Of a stretch of DNA of 64,000 nucleotides, positions 36,018 through 44,600 are shown piece by piece. Origin of the DNA: SZUA-36 sp963759155 (GTDB lineage Bacteria; Pseudomonadota; Gammaproteobacteria; Xanthomonadales; SZUA-36); the NCBI GenBank assembly GCA_963759155.1, contig CAVWXX010000019.1, forward strand, positions 186,001-250,000, given 5' to 3'. The notes under the pieces were generated by a model. That model ran no database searches, was not told the DNA's origin, and saw only the letters and a list, made by a program, of their open reading frames with translations. Each line of letters opens with the position of its first letter. Within the stretch, counting starts at the first letter, position 1. The position numbers and the translations under genes are program-made.

Positions 36018-36659
36018 TCAGTGCATCTTCACGGAAGGCCGAACAGTAACCTGGCCATTTTTTGCACCCGGTACCGCGCCCTTGATTAATAACAGATTTC
36101 TTTCAACGTCAACTTTAATCACTTCAAGATTCTGCGTCGTAACACGCGCATCACCCATATGACCGGCCATCTTCTTGCCCTTGAAAACGCGTCCAGGAGT
36201 TTGGCACTGACCAATTGACCCAGGCGCCCTGTGCGAAACAGAGTTGCCATGGGTAGCGTCCTGCATAGAAAAGTTATGCCGCTTTACGCCACCCGCGAAA
36301 CCTTTACCAATACTGGTACCGGTGACGTCAACTTTCTGTCCGGCCTCAAACTGCTCAACGTTCAGCTCAGCACCTGTTTCCAGGTCGCTTCCTTCTTCGT
36401 CGTTCAAGCGCAGCTCCCACAGGCCTTCGCCTGCCTCAATACCAGCTTTGCTGTAATGTCCAGCTTGCGGCTTGTTGACCAGGCTGTTGCGTTTGCTGCC
36501 TATGGTCACTTGCAATGCGCTGTATCCGTCCGTTTCAACAGTTTTTACCTGTGTTATACGGTTTGGGCTGACCTCGATGACCGTCACAGGAACACTATCT
36601 CCCTGCTCGGTAAACACCCGGGTCATGCCGCGTTTGCGGCCAATTAATCCAATCGTCAT
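36018..36659 (-). CDS. rplC: 50S ribosomal protein L3
   Basis: 213 residues from MTIGLIGRKRGMTRVF. Upstream in-frame sequence lacks family character, so the ATG at 36659 is the start. The long internal loop near GVKRHNFSMQDATHGNSVSHR reaches the peptidyl transferase centre; its Gln in this motif is the usual methylation site. Confidence 0.98.
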   Translation of the reverse strand: MTIGLIGRKRGMTRVFTEQGDSVPVTVIEVSPNRITQVKTVETDGYSALQVTIGSKRNSLVNKPQAGHYSKAGIEAGEGLWELRLNDEEGSDLETGAELNVEQFEAGQKVDVTGTSIGKGFAGGVKRHNFSMQDATHGNSVSHRAPGSIGQCQTPGRVFKGKKMAGHMGDARVTTQNLEVIKVDVERNLLLIKGAVPGAKNGQVTVRPSVKMH

Positions 36660-36693
36660 TGTTCTGCCTATCGTCCTGTTCTGTTCTAACTGA

Positions 36694-37005
36694 TCAGTAC
36701 AACTTGATCTGTACGTCAACACCGGCTGCAAGATCCAGCTTCATCAGCGCATCCACAGTCTTGTCATTGGGATCCATGATGTCCATCAGGCGCTTGTGTG
36801 TTCTTGTCTCATACTGATCACGCGCATCCTTGTTTACATGCGGCGAGGTCAATACGGTAAAGCGCTCAATGCGTGTGGGAAGCGGAATCGGACCACGCAC
36901 TTGTGCGCCAGTCCGCTTCGCGGTTTCCACAATTTCACTGGCCGAACGATCAATCAATCGATGATCAAACGCTTTCAACCGGATACGAATTCTTTGTTCA
37001 GCCAT
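36694..37005 (-). CDS. rpsJ: 30S ribosomal protein S10 (NusE)
   Basis: 103 residues; RIRIRLKAFDHRLID and GPIPLPTRIERFTVLTSPHVN. Dual role in the small subunit and in antitermination with NusB. First gene of the S10 block, but only 23 bases after tuf, so no room remains for a long separate S10 leader of the E. coli kind. Confidence 0.98.
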   Translation of the reverse strand: MAEQRIRIRLKAFDHRLIDRSASEIVETAKRTGAQVRGPIPLPTRIERFTVLTSPHVNKDARDQYETRTHKRLMDIMDPNDKTVDALMKLDLAAGVDVQIKLY

Positions 37006-37028
37006 GTCTTTAGCTCACTCTACTCGTG

Positions 37029-38219
37029 TTATTCAAAGATCTTGGCAACAACGCCAGCACCAACCGTACGTCCGCCTTCACGGATCGCGAAACGCAGACC
37101 TTCTTCCATCGCAATCGGATTGATCAGCTCTACTTTCATTTGTACGTTGTCACCAGGCATTACCATCTCAACACCATCAGGCAAGGTCACCGCACCCGTT
37201 ACGTCCGTCGTACGGAAGTAAAACTGCGGACGGTAGCCCTTGAAGAATGGTGTGTGACGGCCACCTTCGTCTTTCGACAAAATGTACACCTCAGCTTCAA
37301 ACTTGGTGTGCGGGGTGATCGTCTTCGGATGCGCCAATACCTGTCCACGCTCAACGTCATCACGCTTCGTACCACGCAGCAATACACCTACGTTGTCACC
37401 AGCACGACCTTCGTCAAGCAATTTGCGGAACATCTCAACACCGGTACATACCGTCTTACCGGTTTCCTTGATGCCTACTATCTCAAGCTCTTCACCCACT
37501 TTCACAACGCCGCGCTCAACACGACCTGTGACTACCGTGCCGCGACCAGAGATTGAAAACACATCTTCGATCGGCAACAGGAAAGGCTTGTCCGTATCAC
37601 GGACCGGCTCAGGGAAATACTCATCCATTTCAGCAATCAGCTTCAAAATGGACGGGATGCCGATATCAGATGTATCACCTTCCAGCGCCTTTAACGCTGA
37701 ACCTACAATGATAGGAATATCATCACCCGGGAAATCATAAGAGCTCAACAGCTCACGGATCTCCATATCAACCAGCTCGATCAACTCTTCGTCATCAACC
37801 TGGTCGGCTTTGTTCATGTATACCATGATGTAAGGTACACCTACCTGACGCGCCAGCAGAATGTGCTCACGGGTCTGAGGCATCGGACCATCGGCCGCTG
37901 ATACCACAAGGATCGCTCCATCCATCTGCGCCGCACCAGTGATCATGTTCTTCACATAGTCAGCATGGCCTGGACAATCCACGTGTGCGTAGTGACGCAA
38001 ATCAGATTCATATTCAACGTGAGCCGTTGCGATCGTAATACCACGCTCGCGCTCTTCAGGTGCGTTATCGATCTGATCATATGCAATGAAGGCACCGCCA
38101 CGGGCTTCAGCACAAATCTTGGTCATTGCCGCCGTCAGCGTCGTCTTACCATGATCAACGTGACCAATCGTTCCCACGTTTACATGGGGTTTTGTTCTTT
38201 CAAATTTTTCCTTGGACAT
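37029..38219 (-). CDS. tuf: Elongation factor Tu, copy 1
   Basis: 396 residues, delivers aminoacyl-tRNA to the ribosome. G1 GHVDHGKT at 19-26, G3 DCPGHADY near 81, NKAD near 136; domains II and III complete. It sits between fusA (32 bases) and rpsJ (23 bases). The coding sequence appears identical to the copy at 53853-55043; the first base outside each end differs between the copies, so the repeat stops exactly at the codons for start and stop. Confidence 0.98.
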   Translation of the reverse strand: MSKEKFERTKPHVNVGTIGHVDHGKTTLTAAMTKICAEARGGAFIAYDQIDNAPEERERGITIATAHVEYESDLRHYAHVDCPGHADYVKNMITGAAQMDGAILVVSAADGPMPQTREHILLARQVGVPYIMVYMNKADQVDDEELIELVDMEIRELLSSYDFPGDDIPIIVGSALKALEGDTSDIGIPSILKLIAEMDEYFPEPVRDTDKPFLLPIEDVFSISGRGTVVTGRVERGVVKVGEELEIVGIKETGKTVCTGVEMFRKLLDEGRAGDNVGVLLRGTKRDDVERGQVLAHPKTITPHTKFEAEVYILSKDEGGRHTPFFKGYRPQFYFRTTDVTGAVTLPDGVEMVMPGDNVQMKVELINPIAMEEGLRFAIREGGRTVGAGVVAKIFE

Positions 38220-38251
38220 GCCGGTTTTCCTCTTCTTAGCCGGTCAGAGAC

Positions 38252-40345
38252 CTAGGCGGTCTTTTTGACGATTTCTTCAACAACACTCGCCGGCGCTTCG
38301 GCGTAGTGATCAAATTCCATGGTGTATGTCGCACGTCCCTGGGTCTGAGACCTCAGGTCAGTGGAATACCCAAACATTTCTGAAAGCGGAATATGCGCAT
38401 TGACAATTTTGCCGGATGGACAGTCTTCCATACCCTGCAATATGCCACGCCGGCGACTTACGTCACCCATAACATCACCCATATAGTCTTCGGGTGTAAC
38501 CACTTCAACTTTCATCATTGGCTCCAGCAAAACGGGTGCAGCGTTTTTCGCCCCGTTTTTAAAGGCCATCGAGCCCGCAACCTTAAATGCCATTTCGTTG
38601 GAGTCAACCTCGTGGTAAGAACCATCATAAAGCTCGACCCGAACGTCAACCACCGGGTAACCGGCAATCACACCATTCTGCAAGGCTTCATTAATACCCT
38701 TATCAACTGAGTTGATGTATTCCTTTGGAACAGCACCACCGACGATCTGGTTATCAAACTCATAACCGCCGCCTGGCTTCAATGGCATCAGGCGAATCTT
38801 GACGTGACCGTACTGACCGCGACCACCGGACTGTTTGACAAATTTGCCTTCAGCCTCAACCGCTTTACGTATCGTTTCACGGTGAGCAACCTGCGGACGA
38901 CCAACATTGGCTTCCACGTTAAACTCACGACGCATACGGTCAACCAGGATATCCAGGTGAAGCTCACCCATACCGGAGATAATGGTCTGACCGGACTCTT
39001 CATCCGTGGCGACACGGAATGACGGATCTTCCTGCGCCAGTTTACCCAACGCGATACCCATTTTTTCCTGGTCGCTCTTTGTCTTGGGCTCAACGGCTAC
39101 CGAAATCACAGGCTCCGGAAACTCCATACGCTCCAGGGTGATAATGTCTTTCAGATCACACAATGTGTCACCTGTTGTAACGTCTTTAAGCCCAACCGCC
39201 GCGGCGATATCGCCAGCACGAACTTCCTTGAGTTCTTCACGGGTATTCGCATGCATCTGAAGAATACGGCCGATACGCTCTTTTTTACCCTTGACCGGGT
39301 TGTAAAGAAAATCGCCGGAATTCAGAACACCTGAATACACGCGGAAAAATGTCAGCGTACCGACGAATGGGTCGGTCGCAATCTTGAAGGCAAGCGCAGA
39401 AAACGGCGCACTGTCGTCACTTTTACGTACACCCACTTCCTCGTTCTCAAGAATACCGGTAATCGCAGGCACATCGAGTGGAGAGGGCATCAATTCAACA
39501 ATCGCGTCGAGCAGAGCCTGAACACCCTTGTTCTTAAAAGCCGTACCACACAAACAAGGAACGATGTCATTATTCAGCGTACCCAGGCGCAGACCCTTTA
39601 CTAACTGTTCTTCGGTCAGAACACCTTCTTCAAGATACGCTTCCATCAACTCTTCGGAAGCCTCGGCAGCCATTTCCACCATGTACTCATGCGCAGCTTC
39701 AGCTTTTTCCTTAAGGTCATCCGGAATTTCGCGAGAGTCGTAAGACACACCCTGGTTTGACTGATCCCAGTAAATGGCCTTCATTTTGACCAGGTCGACA
39801 ATGCCCTCGAAACCCTCTTCAGCACCAATCGGCAACTGAATGGGCACAGCACGAGCGCCAAGACGTTCCTTGATCTGCTTAACTACGCGGTAAAAGTCTG
39901 CGCCGGTACGGTCCATCTTATTGACGAACGCCATACGTGGTACAGCATACCGGGTAGCCTGACGCCAAACTGTTTCTGACTGGGGCTGAACACCACCGAC
40001 TGCACAAAAAACAGCCACCGTTCCATCGAGCACACGCAGTGAACGCTCGACTTCAATTGTGAAATCAACGTGTCCCGGTGTATCAATGATATTGATCCGG
40101 TGCTTTTTAAACTGCTGATCCATACCACTCCAGAAGCAAGTGGTTGCGGCAGAGGTGATCGTAATACCACGCTCCTGCTCCTGCTCCATCCAGTCCATGG
40201 TGGCGTTTCCATCATGCACTTCACCGATTTTGTGTGATACACCGGTGTAGAACAATATACGTTCAGTCGTCGTCGTCTTGCCGGCATCAATATGAGCCAT
40301 GATGCCGATGTTGCGATACCTGTCAATTGGCGTGTTACGGGCCAC
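38252..40345 (-). CDS. fusA: Elongation factor G
   Basis: 697-residue translocase. G1 AHIDAGKTT at 17-25, switch II DTPGHVDF, NKMDR; domains II-V follow, with the domain IV loop region KQSGGRGQYGHVKI. It is placed in the str operon between rpsG (21 bases upstream) and tuf. Confidence 0.98.
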   Translation of the reverse strand: MARNTPIDRYRNIGIMAHIDAGKTTTTERILFYTGVSHKIGEVHDGNATMDWMEQEQERGITITSAATTCFWSGMDQQFKKHRINIIDTPGHVDFTIEVERSLRVLDGTVAVFCAVGGVQPQSETVWRQATRYAVPRMAFVNKMDRTGADFYRVVKQIKERLGARAVPIQLPIGAEEGFEGIVDLVKMKAIYWDQSNQGVSYDSREIPDDLKEKAEAAHEYMVEMAAEASEELMEAYLEEGVLTEEQLVKGLRLGTLNNDIVPCLCGTAFKNKGVQALLDAIVELMPSPLDVPAITGILENEEVGVRKSDDSAPFSALAFKIATDPFVGTLTFFRVYSGVLNSGDFLYNPVKGKKERIGRILQMHANTREELKEVRAGDIAAAVGLKDVTTGDTLCDLKDIITLERMEFPEPVISVAVEPKTKSDQEKMGIALGKLAQEDPSFRVATDEESGQTIISGMGELHLDILVDRMRREFNVEANVGRPQVAHRETIRKAVEAEGKFVKQSGGRGQYGHVKIRLMPLKPGGGYEFDNQIVGGAVPKEYINSVDKGINEALQNGVIAGYPVVDVRVELYDGSYHEVDSNEMAFKVAGSMAFKNGAKNAAPVLLEPMMKVEVVTPEDYMGDVMGDVSRRRGILQGMEDCPSGKIVNAHIPLSEMFGYSTDLRSQTQGRATYTMEFDHYAEAPASVVEEIVKKTA

Positions 40346-40366
40346 TATAATTTCCTTTAAATCCTG

Positions 40367-40840
40367 CTACCAACGGTAGTGCGAGAAGGCTTTGTTAGCC
40401 TCTGCCATACGATGCACGTCTTCACGCTTCTTAACTGCGGAACCGCGCTGCTCCACTGCATCCAGCAATTCACCTGCCAGCCGCTGGGGCATACTCTTTT
40501 CACCACGCTTACGCGCAGCATCGATAATCCAGCGCATTGCCAGGGTCTGACGGCGCTTGGGACGTACTTCAACAGGCACCTGGTAAGTAGCGCCACCGAC
40601 ACGGCGAGACTTAACCTCGACCATCGGGCTTACGTTCTCTAAGGCCACTTCCACCAACTCAACCGCAGGAGCACTCTTGTTCTTGTCTTCAATGGTAGTA
40701 ATCGCACCGTAAACGATACGTTCAGCCACTGATTTTTTGCCACTCTCCATAACCATGTTGACAAACCGTGTGATCATTTCACTTCCGAACTTCGGGTCCG
40801 GCAGTATTTCACGTGCAAAATTTGAATGTTTTCTAGACAT
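40367..40840 (-). CDS. rpsG: 30S ribosomal protein S7
   Basis: 157 residues; PDPKFGSEMITRFVNMVMESG-type N terminus (KFGSEMITRFVN) and GGATYQVPVEVRP. Nucleates the small-subunit head. 28 bases after rpsL. Confidence 0.98.
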   Translation of the reverse strand: MSRKHSNFAREILPDPKFGSEMITRFVNMVMESGKKSVAERIVYGAITTIEDKNKSAPAVELVEVALENVSPMVEVKSRRVGGATYQVPVEVRPKRRQTLAMRWIIDAARKRGEKSMPQRLAGELLDAVEQRGSAVKKREDVHRMAEANKAFSHYRW

Positions 40841-40868
40841 TGTGTTACCTGATCCTTAAAGGCCTGTA

Positions 40869-41243
40869 TTATTTCTTTGGCCGCTTGGCGCCGTACTTGG
40901 AACGTCCCTGGCGACGATCACTGACACCTGAGGTATCAAGACTGCCACGGACCGTGTGATAGCGAACACCCGGAAGATCTTTTACACGACCACCGCGAAT
41001 AAGAACCACACTATGCTCCTGCAGATTGTGACCTTCACCACCTATATAGCTGGTAACTTCAAATCCGTTCGTTAACCTCACACGCGCAACTTTGCGCAAT
41101 GCTGAATTTGGCTTTTTAGGTGTCGTTGTATACACACGTGTACACACGCCACGTTTTTGTGGACATCCCTCAAGTGCGGGTACGCCGCTTTTATATGCTT
41201 TTGGTTTGCGAGGTCCGCGTACCAACTGATTAATAGTCGTCAT
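40869..41243 (-). CDS. rpsL: 30S ribosomal protein S12
   Basis: 124 residues of the decoding centre. Lys43 and Lys88, the positions altered in streptomycin resistance, are both lysine (TTTPKKPNS, GGRVKDLPGVR), so it is wild type there. First gene of the str operon, downstream of a consensus promoter and a terminator-like leader hairpin. Confidence 0.98.
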   Translation of the reverse strand: MTTINQLVRGPRKPKAYKSGVPALEGCPQKRGVCTRVYTTTPKKPNSALRKVARVRLTNGFEVTSYIGGEGHNLQEHSVVLIRGGRVKDLPGVRYHTVRGSLDTSGVSDRRQGRSKYGAKRPKK

Positions 41244-41286
41244 AAACTTTTTACCCGGTCATTTTTTAAAATGGCAAAAAATAAAA

Positions 41287-41318
41287 CGACAGACGGGATC
41301 GGTAACCCCAGTCTGTCG
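41287..41318 (-). terminator. Terminator-like hairpin in the rpsL leader (possible attenuator)
   Basis: On the minus strand CGACAGAC and GTCTGTCG pair perfectly (8 bp), extended inward by a GGG/CCC run, followed directly by TTTTATTTTTT. It has the form of an intrinsic terminator, yet it lies between the rpsL promoter and the rpsL start, beginning only a few bases after the predicted transcription start. Confidence 0.7.
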
Positions 41319-41328
41319 AAGGCCGCGA

Positions 41329-41357
41329 ATTCTACGCAGACCCTCCAACAATGTCAA
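41329..41357 (-). promoter_or_regulatory. Sigma-70 promoter of the str operon
   Basis: TTGACA (41352-41357), a 17-base spacer and TAGAAT (41329-41334) on the minus strand: consensus -35 and 5 of 6 in the -10. The predicted start near 41322 gives a leader of about 80 bases to rpsL. Confidence 0.88.
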
Positions 41358-41516
41358 ATGCCCAACCCCAGCTATTTCAGCCCGAGTTGAGCACCCATGA
41401 ATCCGGCCCACGCGCCGGCGACATCGGCTATCCGTAATGAAAATAAAACAGTCTTGCTAGAACAGTCTTTTTCATTCGGCCCTTCTTTTGAAGGGATTGA
41501 ATTACTTAGCCGGACA

Positions 41517-41545
41517 ATTATGACAGGGAAGCCATAAACACGCAA
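41517..41545 (-). promoter_or_regulatory. Second promoter candidate in the rpoC-rpsL spacer
   Basis: TTGCGT (41540-41545), 17-base spacer, CATAAT (41517-41522) on the minus strand. It would produce an RNA running through the AAAA-loop hairpin and the AAGACTGTT repeats towards rpsL. Confidence 0.5.
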
Positions 41546-41606
41546 CAGTAAAATCGAAATTCACACGAGATTGCTCTAAAAACTTTTATTGAACCTGCCT
41601 GGACCA

Positions 41607-41636
41607 ATAAAAAGGCCGGGAATACATCCCGGCCTT
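41607..41636 (-). terminator. Intrinsic terminator of the rpoBC transcript
   Basis: Perfect 9-bp stem AAGGCCGGG / CCCGGCCTT around a 7-base loop, followed on the minus strand by TTTTTAT. It is 22 bases after the rpoC stop. Confidence 0.92.
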
Positions 41637-41658
41637 GCTATAGCTCTGGAGAATTGAG

Positions 41659-44600
41659 TCAGTCTTTGCTGTTTGCTTCGGTCGCATCATCCAGTTCACC
41701 AAACTCCTCTGCTGCAACAGCAGCAGCCAGTGCGGCAAGATCAATTTCCGGATCTTCCTCTGGTGGGCGTTTACGTGAATTGTGAAAGGCCATACCAGTA
41801 CCCGCCGGAATCAAACGTCCAACAATGACATTTTCTTTCAGTCCACGCAGATGATCACTGGTGCCGCGTACCGCCGCCTCTGTCAACACCCTGGTTGTCT
41901 CCTGGAAAGAAGCCGCTGAAATGAACGACTCTGTTGCCAGTGAAGCCTTGGTGATACCAAGCAACAAACGCTGATAAGTGGCCGGTTCGCCACCATCCTT
42001 TTCAACCACTGCATTCGCTTCCTTCACACGAACAACATCAAGCTGTTCACGCATCAACAAGTTGGAATCACCCGACTCGCGAATCTCAGCTTTGCGCAAC
42101 ATCTGCCTGACGATAACTTCGATGTGCTTGTCGTTGATCTTCACACCCTGGAGACGATAGACGTCCTGAATTTCCTTGGTGAGATAATCGGACAGCGCCT
42201 CAACACCCATCAGGCGAAGAATGTCATGCGGATTTGGCTCGCCATCTGCAATGGTTTCGCCTTTTTCAACCCGCTCACCTTCAAACACGATCAGGTGACG
42301 CCACTTCGGAATCAGGTCTTCATATGTCTCACCATTATCCTGGGTGATAACGATGCGCTGTTTGCCCTTTGTTTCTTTACCGAAACTGAAAATACCGGAA
42401 ACCTCGGCAAGAATCGCAGATTCTTTCGGCTTACGCGCTTCAAATAAATCGGCTACCCGTGGCAAACCACCGGTGATATCACGTGTCTTGGAAGACTCCT
42501 GTGGAATACGTGCAATGACGTCACCAACAGCGACTTCCTGTCCATCCCTGATACCCACAATGGATAGCGCCTGCAGGAAATATTGTGCCGGGATCTCAGT
42601 GCCCGCCAGATACAAGGGTTTACCGTTCTTGTCACTCAGGCTGACCATCGGCTTCAGATCTTTACCAACACTACCGCGCTGTTTGGGATCCGTAACGATA
42701 AGACTACTCAAACCTGTAATCTCATCCACCGTTTCGTTAACGGTGATACCTTCGACAAAATCATGGAAACCGACGATACCCGCAACTTCAGTCACAATCG
42801 GGTGTGTATGCGGATCCCAGTTTGCCACGACCTGGCCGGACTCAACCTTGTCCTCATCACGAATCGAGACGATCGCACCATAAGGAATCTTGTAGCGTTC
42901 CTTTTCACGACCGTGTGCATCAATGACTGACAATTCACCCGAGCGCGATACCGCGACCAGTTTTTTGTCAGCATTCACAACCGACTTAAGGTTGTAGAGA
43001 CGAACCGTACCACTGGATTTGGTCTGGATGTGATCAACCGCTGCCGCACGAGAGGCCGCACCACCAATGTGGAACGTACGCATAGTTAACTGCGTACCCG
43101 GCTCACCAATTGACTGTGCAGCGATAACGCCAACCGCCTCACCGAGGTTAACCAGCTGACCACGGGCGAGATCACGACCATAACAATGGGCACAAACACC
43201 ATAACGGGTTTCACAGGTAATAGTTGAACGAACCAGAATCCGGTCGACACTTTCCTTTTCAAGCGTGTCTACCCATTTCTCATCCAAAAGCGTGTTACGT
43301 GGGCACAGAAGTTCATCCGTACCCGGCTTCATAACGTCTGCCGCGGTCATACGACCAAGCACGCGTTCGGAGAGCGCCTCAACCACGTCACCACCTTCAA
43401 CAATCGGCATCATGGTCAAACCATTAACCGTGCCACAGTCATATTCGGTGGTCACAAGATCCTGAGCCACGTCAACCAGACGGCGTGTCAGGTAACCCGA
43501 GTTAGCAGTTTTCAAAGCGGTATCCGCAAGACCCTTACGAGCACCGTGAGTCGAGATAAAGTACTGCAATACATCAAGACCTTCACGGAAGTTCGCCGTG
43601 ATCGGTGTTTCAATAATGGAACCATCCGGTTTAGCCATCAAGCCACGCATACCGGCCAACTGTCTGATCTGTGCTGCAGAACCACGAGCGCCTGAGTCGG
43701 CCATAATGAAGATAGAGTTCATTGAATCCTCTTCAACGTCCTCACCCTTCAGGTTCTTCGCAGCCGTTTTACCCATACCGCTCATCATGGCCTTGGCGAC
43801 CTGCTCATTGGTCCGGGACCAGATATCTACCACCTTGTTATAACGCTCACCTGCGGTTACAAGACCGGAAATATACTGGTTCTGAATTTCAATGACTTCG
43901 TCATCTGCCGTTGCAAGAATGGATTTCTTTTCTTCCGGAATTACGAGATCTTCAATACCGATTGAAATCCCGGCGATGGTCGCGTAGCGGAAACCTGTGT
44001 ACATCAGGCGGTCAGCGAAAACAACGGTCTTTTTAAGACCCAGTCGCCGATAGCATGAGTTGATCAAACCGGAAATCTGCTTTTTCTTCAAAGCTTCATT
44101 CAACAGGTGGAAAGGCATACCTACCGGGCGAATTTCAGCCAGCAAGGCGCGACCCACCGTGGTGGTAACGAGATTGGTCTCATGACGCTCATCACCCAGT
44201 TCGGAAATAATCGTCTCATCGATACGAACATGAATTTTCGCATGTACATCGACGGCACGGTTCTCATAAGCACGGTGAACTTCAGCAATATCGGAGAAAT
44301 ACATCTCTTCACCTGGAACACCGGCCAGTTCACGTGTCATATAGTACAGGCCAAGTACAACATCCTGGGTCGGTACGATAATGGGCTCACCATTAGCGGG
44401 CGACAAAATGTTGTTTGATGACATCATCAATGTACGCGCTTCAAGCTGCGCTTCAATGGACAACGGAACATGGACGGCCATTTGATCGCCATCGAAATCC
44501 GCGTTGAACGCCGTACAAACCAGGGGATGTAACTGAATGGCCTTGCCTTCAATCAACACCGGTTCGAAAGCCTGGATACCCAGACGGTGAAGCGTCGGCG

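Larger units (their letters stand above)
41244..41658. other. 415-base rpoC-rpsL intergenic region
   Basis: No gene of normal length. In order towards rpoC it holds a U-rich tract and hairpin in the rpsL leader, a consensus promoter, a GC-rich stretch with GCCGGCGCG and GGGCCGG, two direct copies of AAGACTGTT 15 bases apart (minus strand), a perfect hairpin CCCTTC-AAAA-GAAGGG (41480-41495), a second promoter candidate and the rpoC terminator. Short open frames exist on both strands: 46 codons plus strand from ATG 41397 to TAA 41537, about 55 codons minus strand without an ATG start ending at 41372, and a 15-codon minus-strand ATG frame after AAGAAGGG. None can be called a gene from sequence alone. 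Confidence 0.7.

Noticed and set aside
37026..37556. Long plus-strand frames inside both tuf copies (repeated at 53964-54380)
   Set aside because: They repeat only because the tuf genes are identical, and they are antisense to EF-Tu.
41397..41537. 46-codon plus-strand frame in the rpoC-rpsL spacer as a gene
   Set aside because: Has an ATG but only a weak GAG upstream, overlaps promoter elements of the other strand and cannot be told from chance without conservation data; kept as a finding on the region only.
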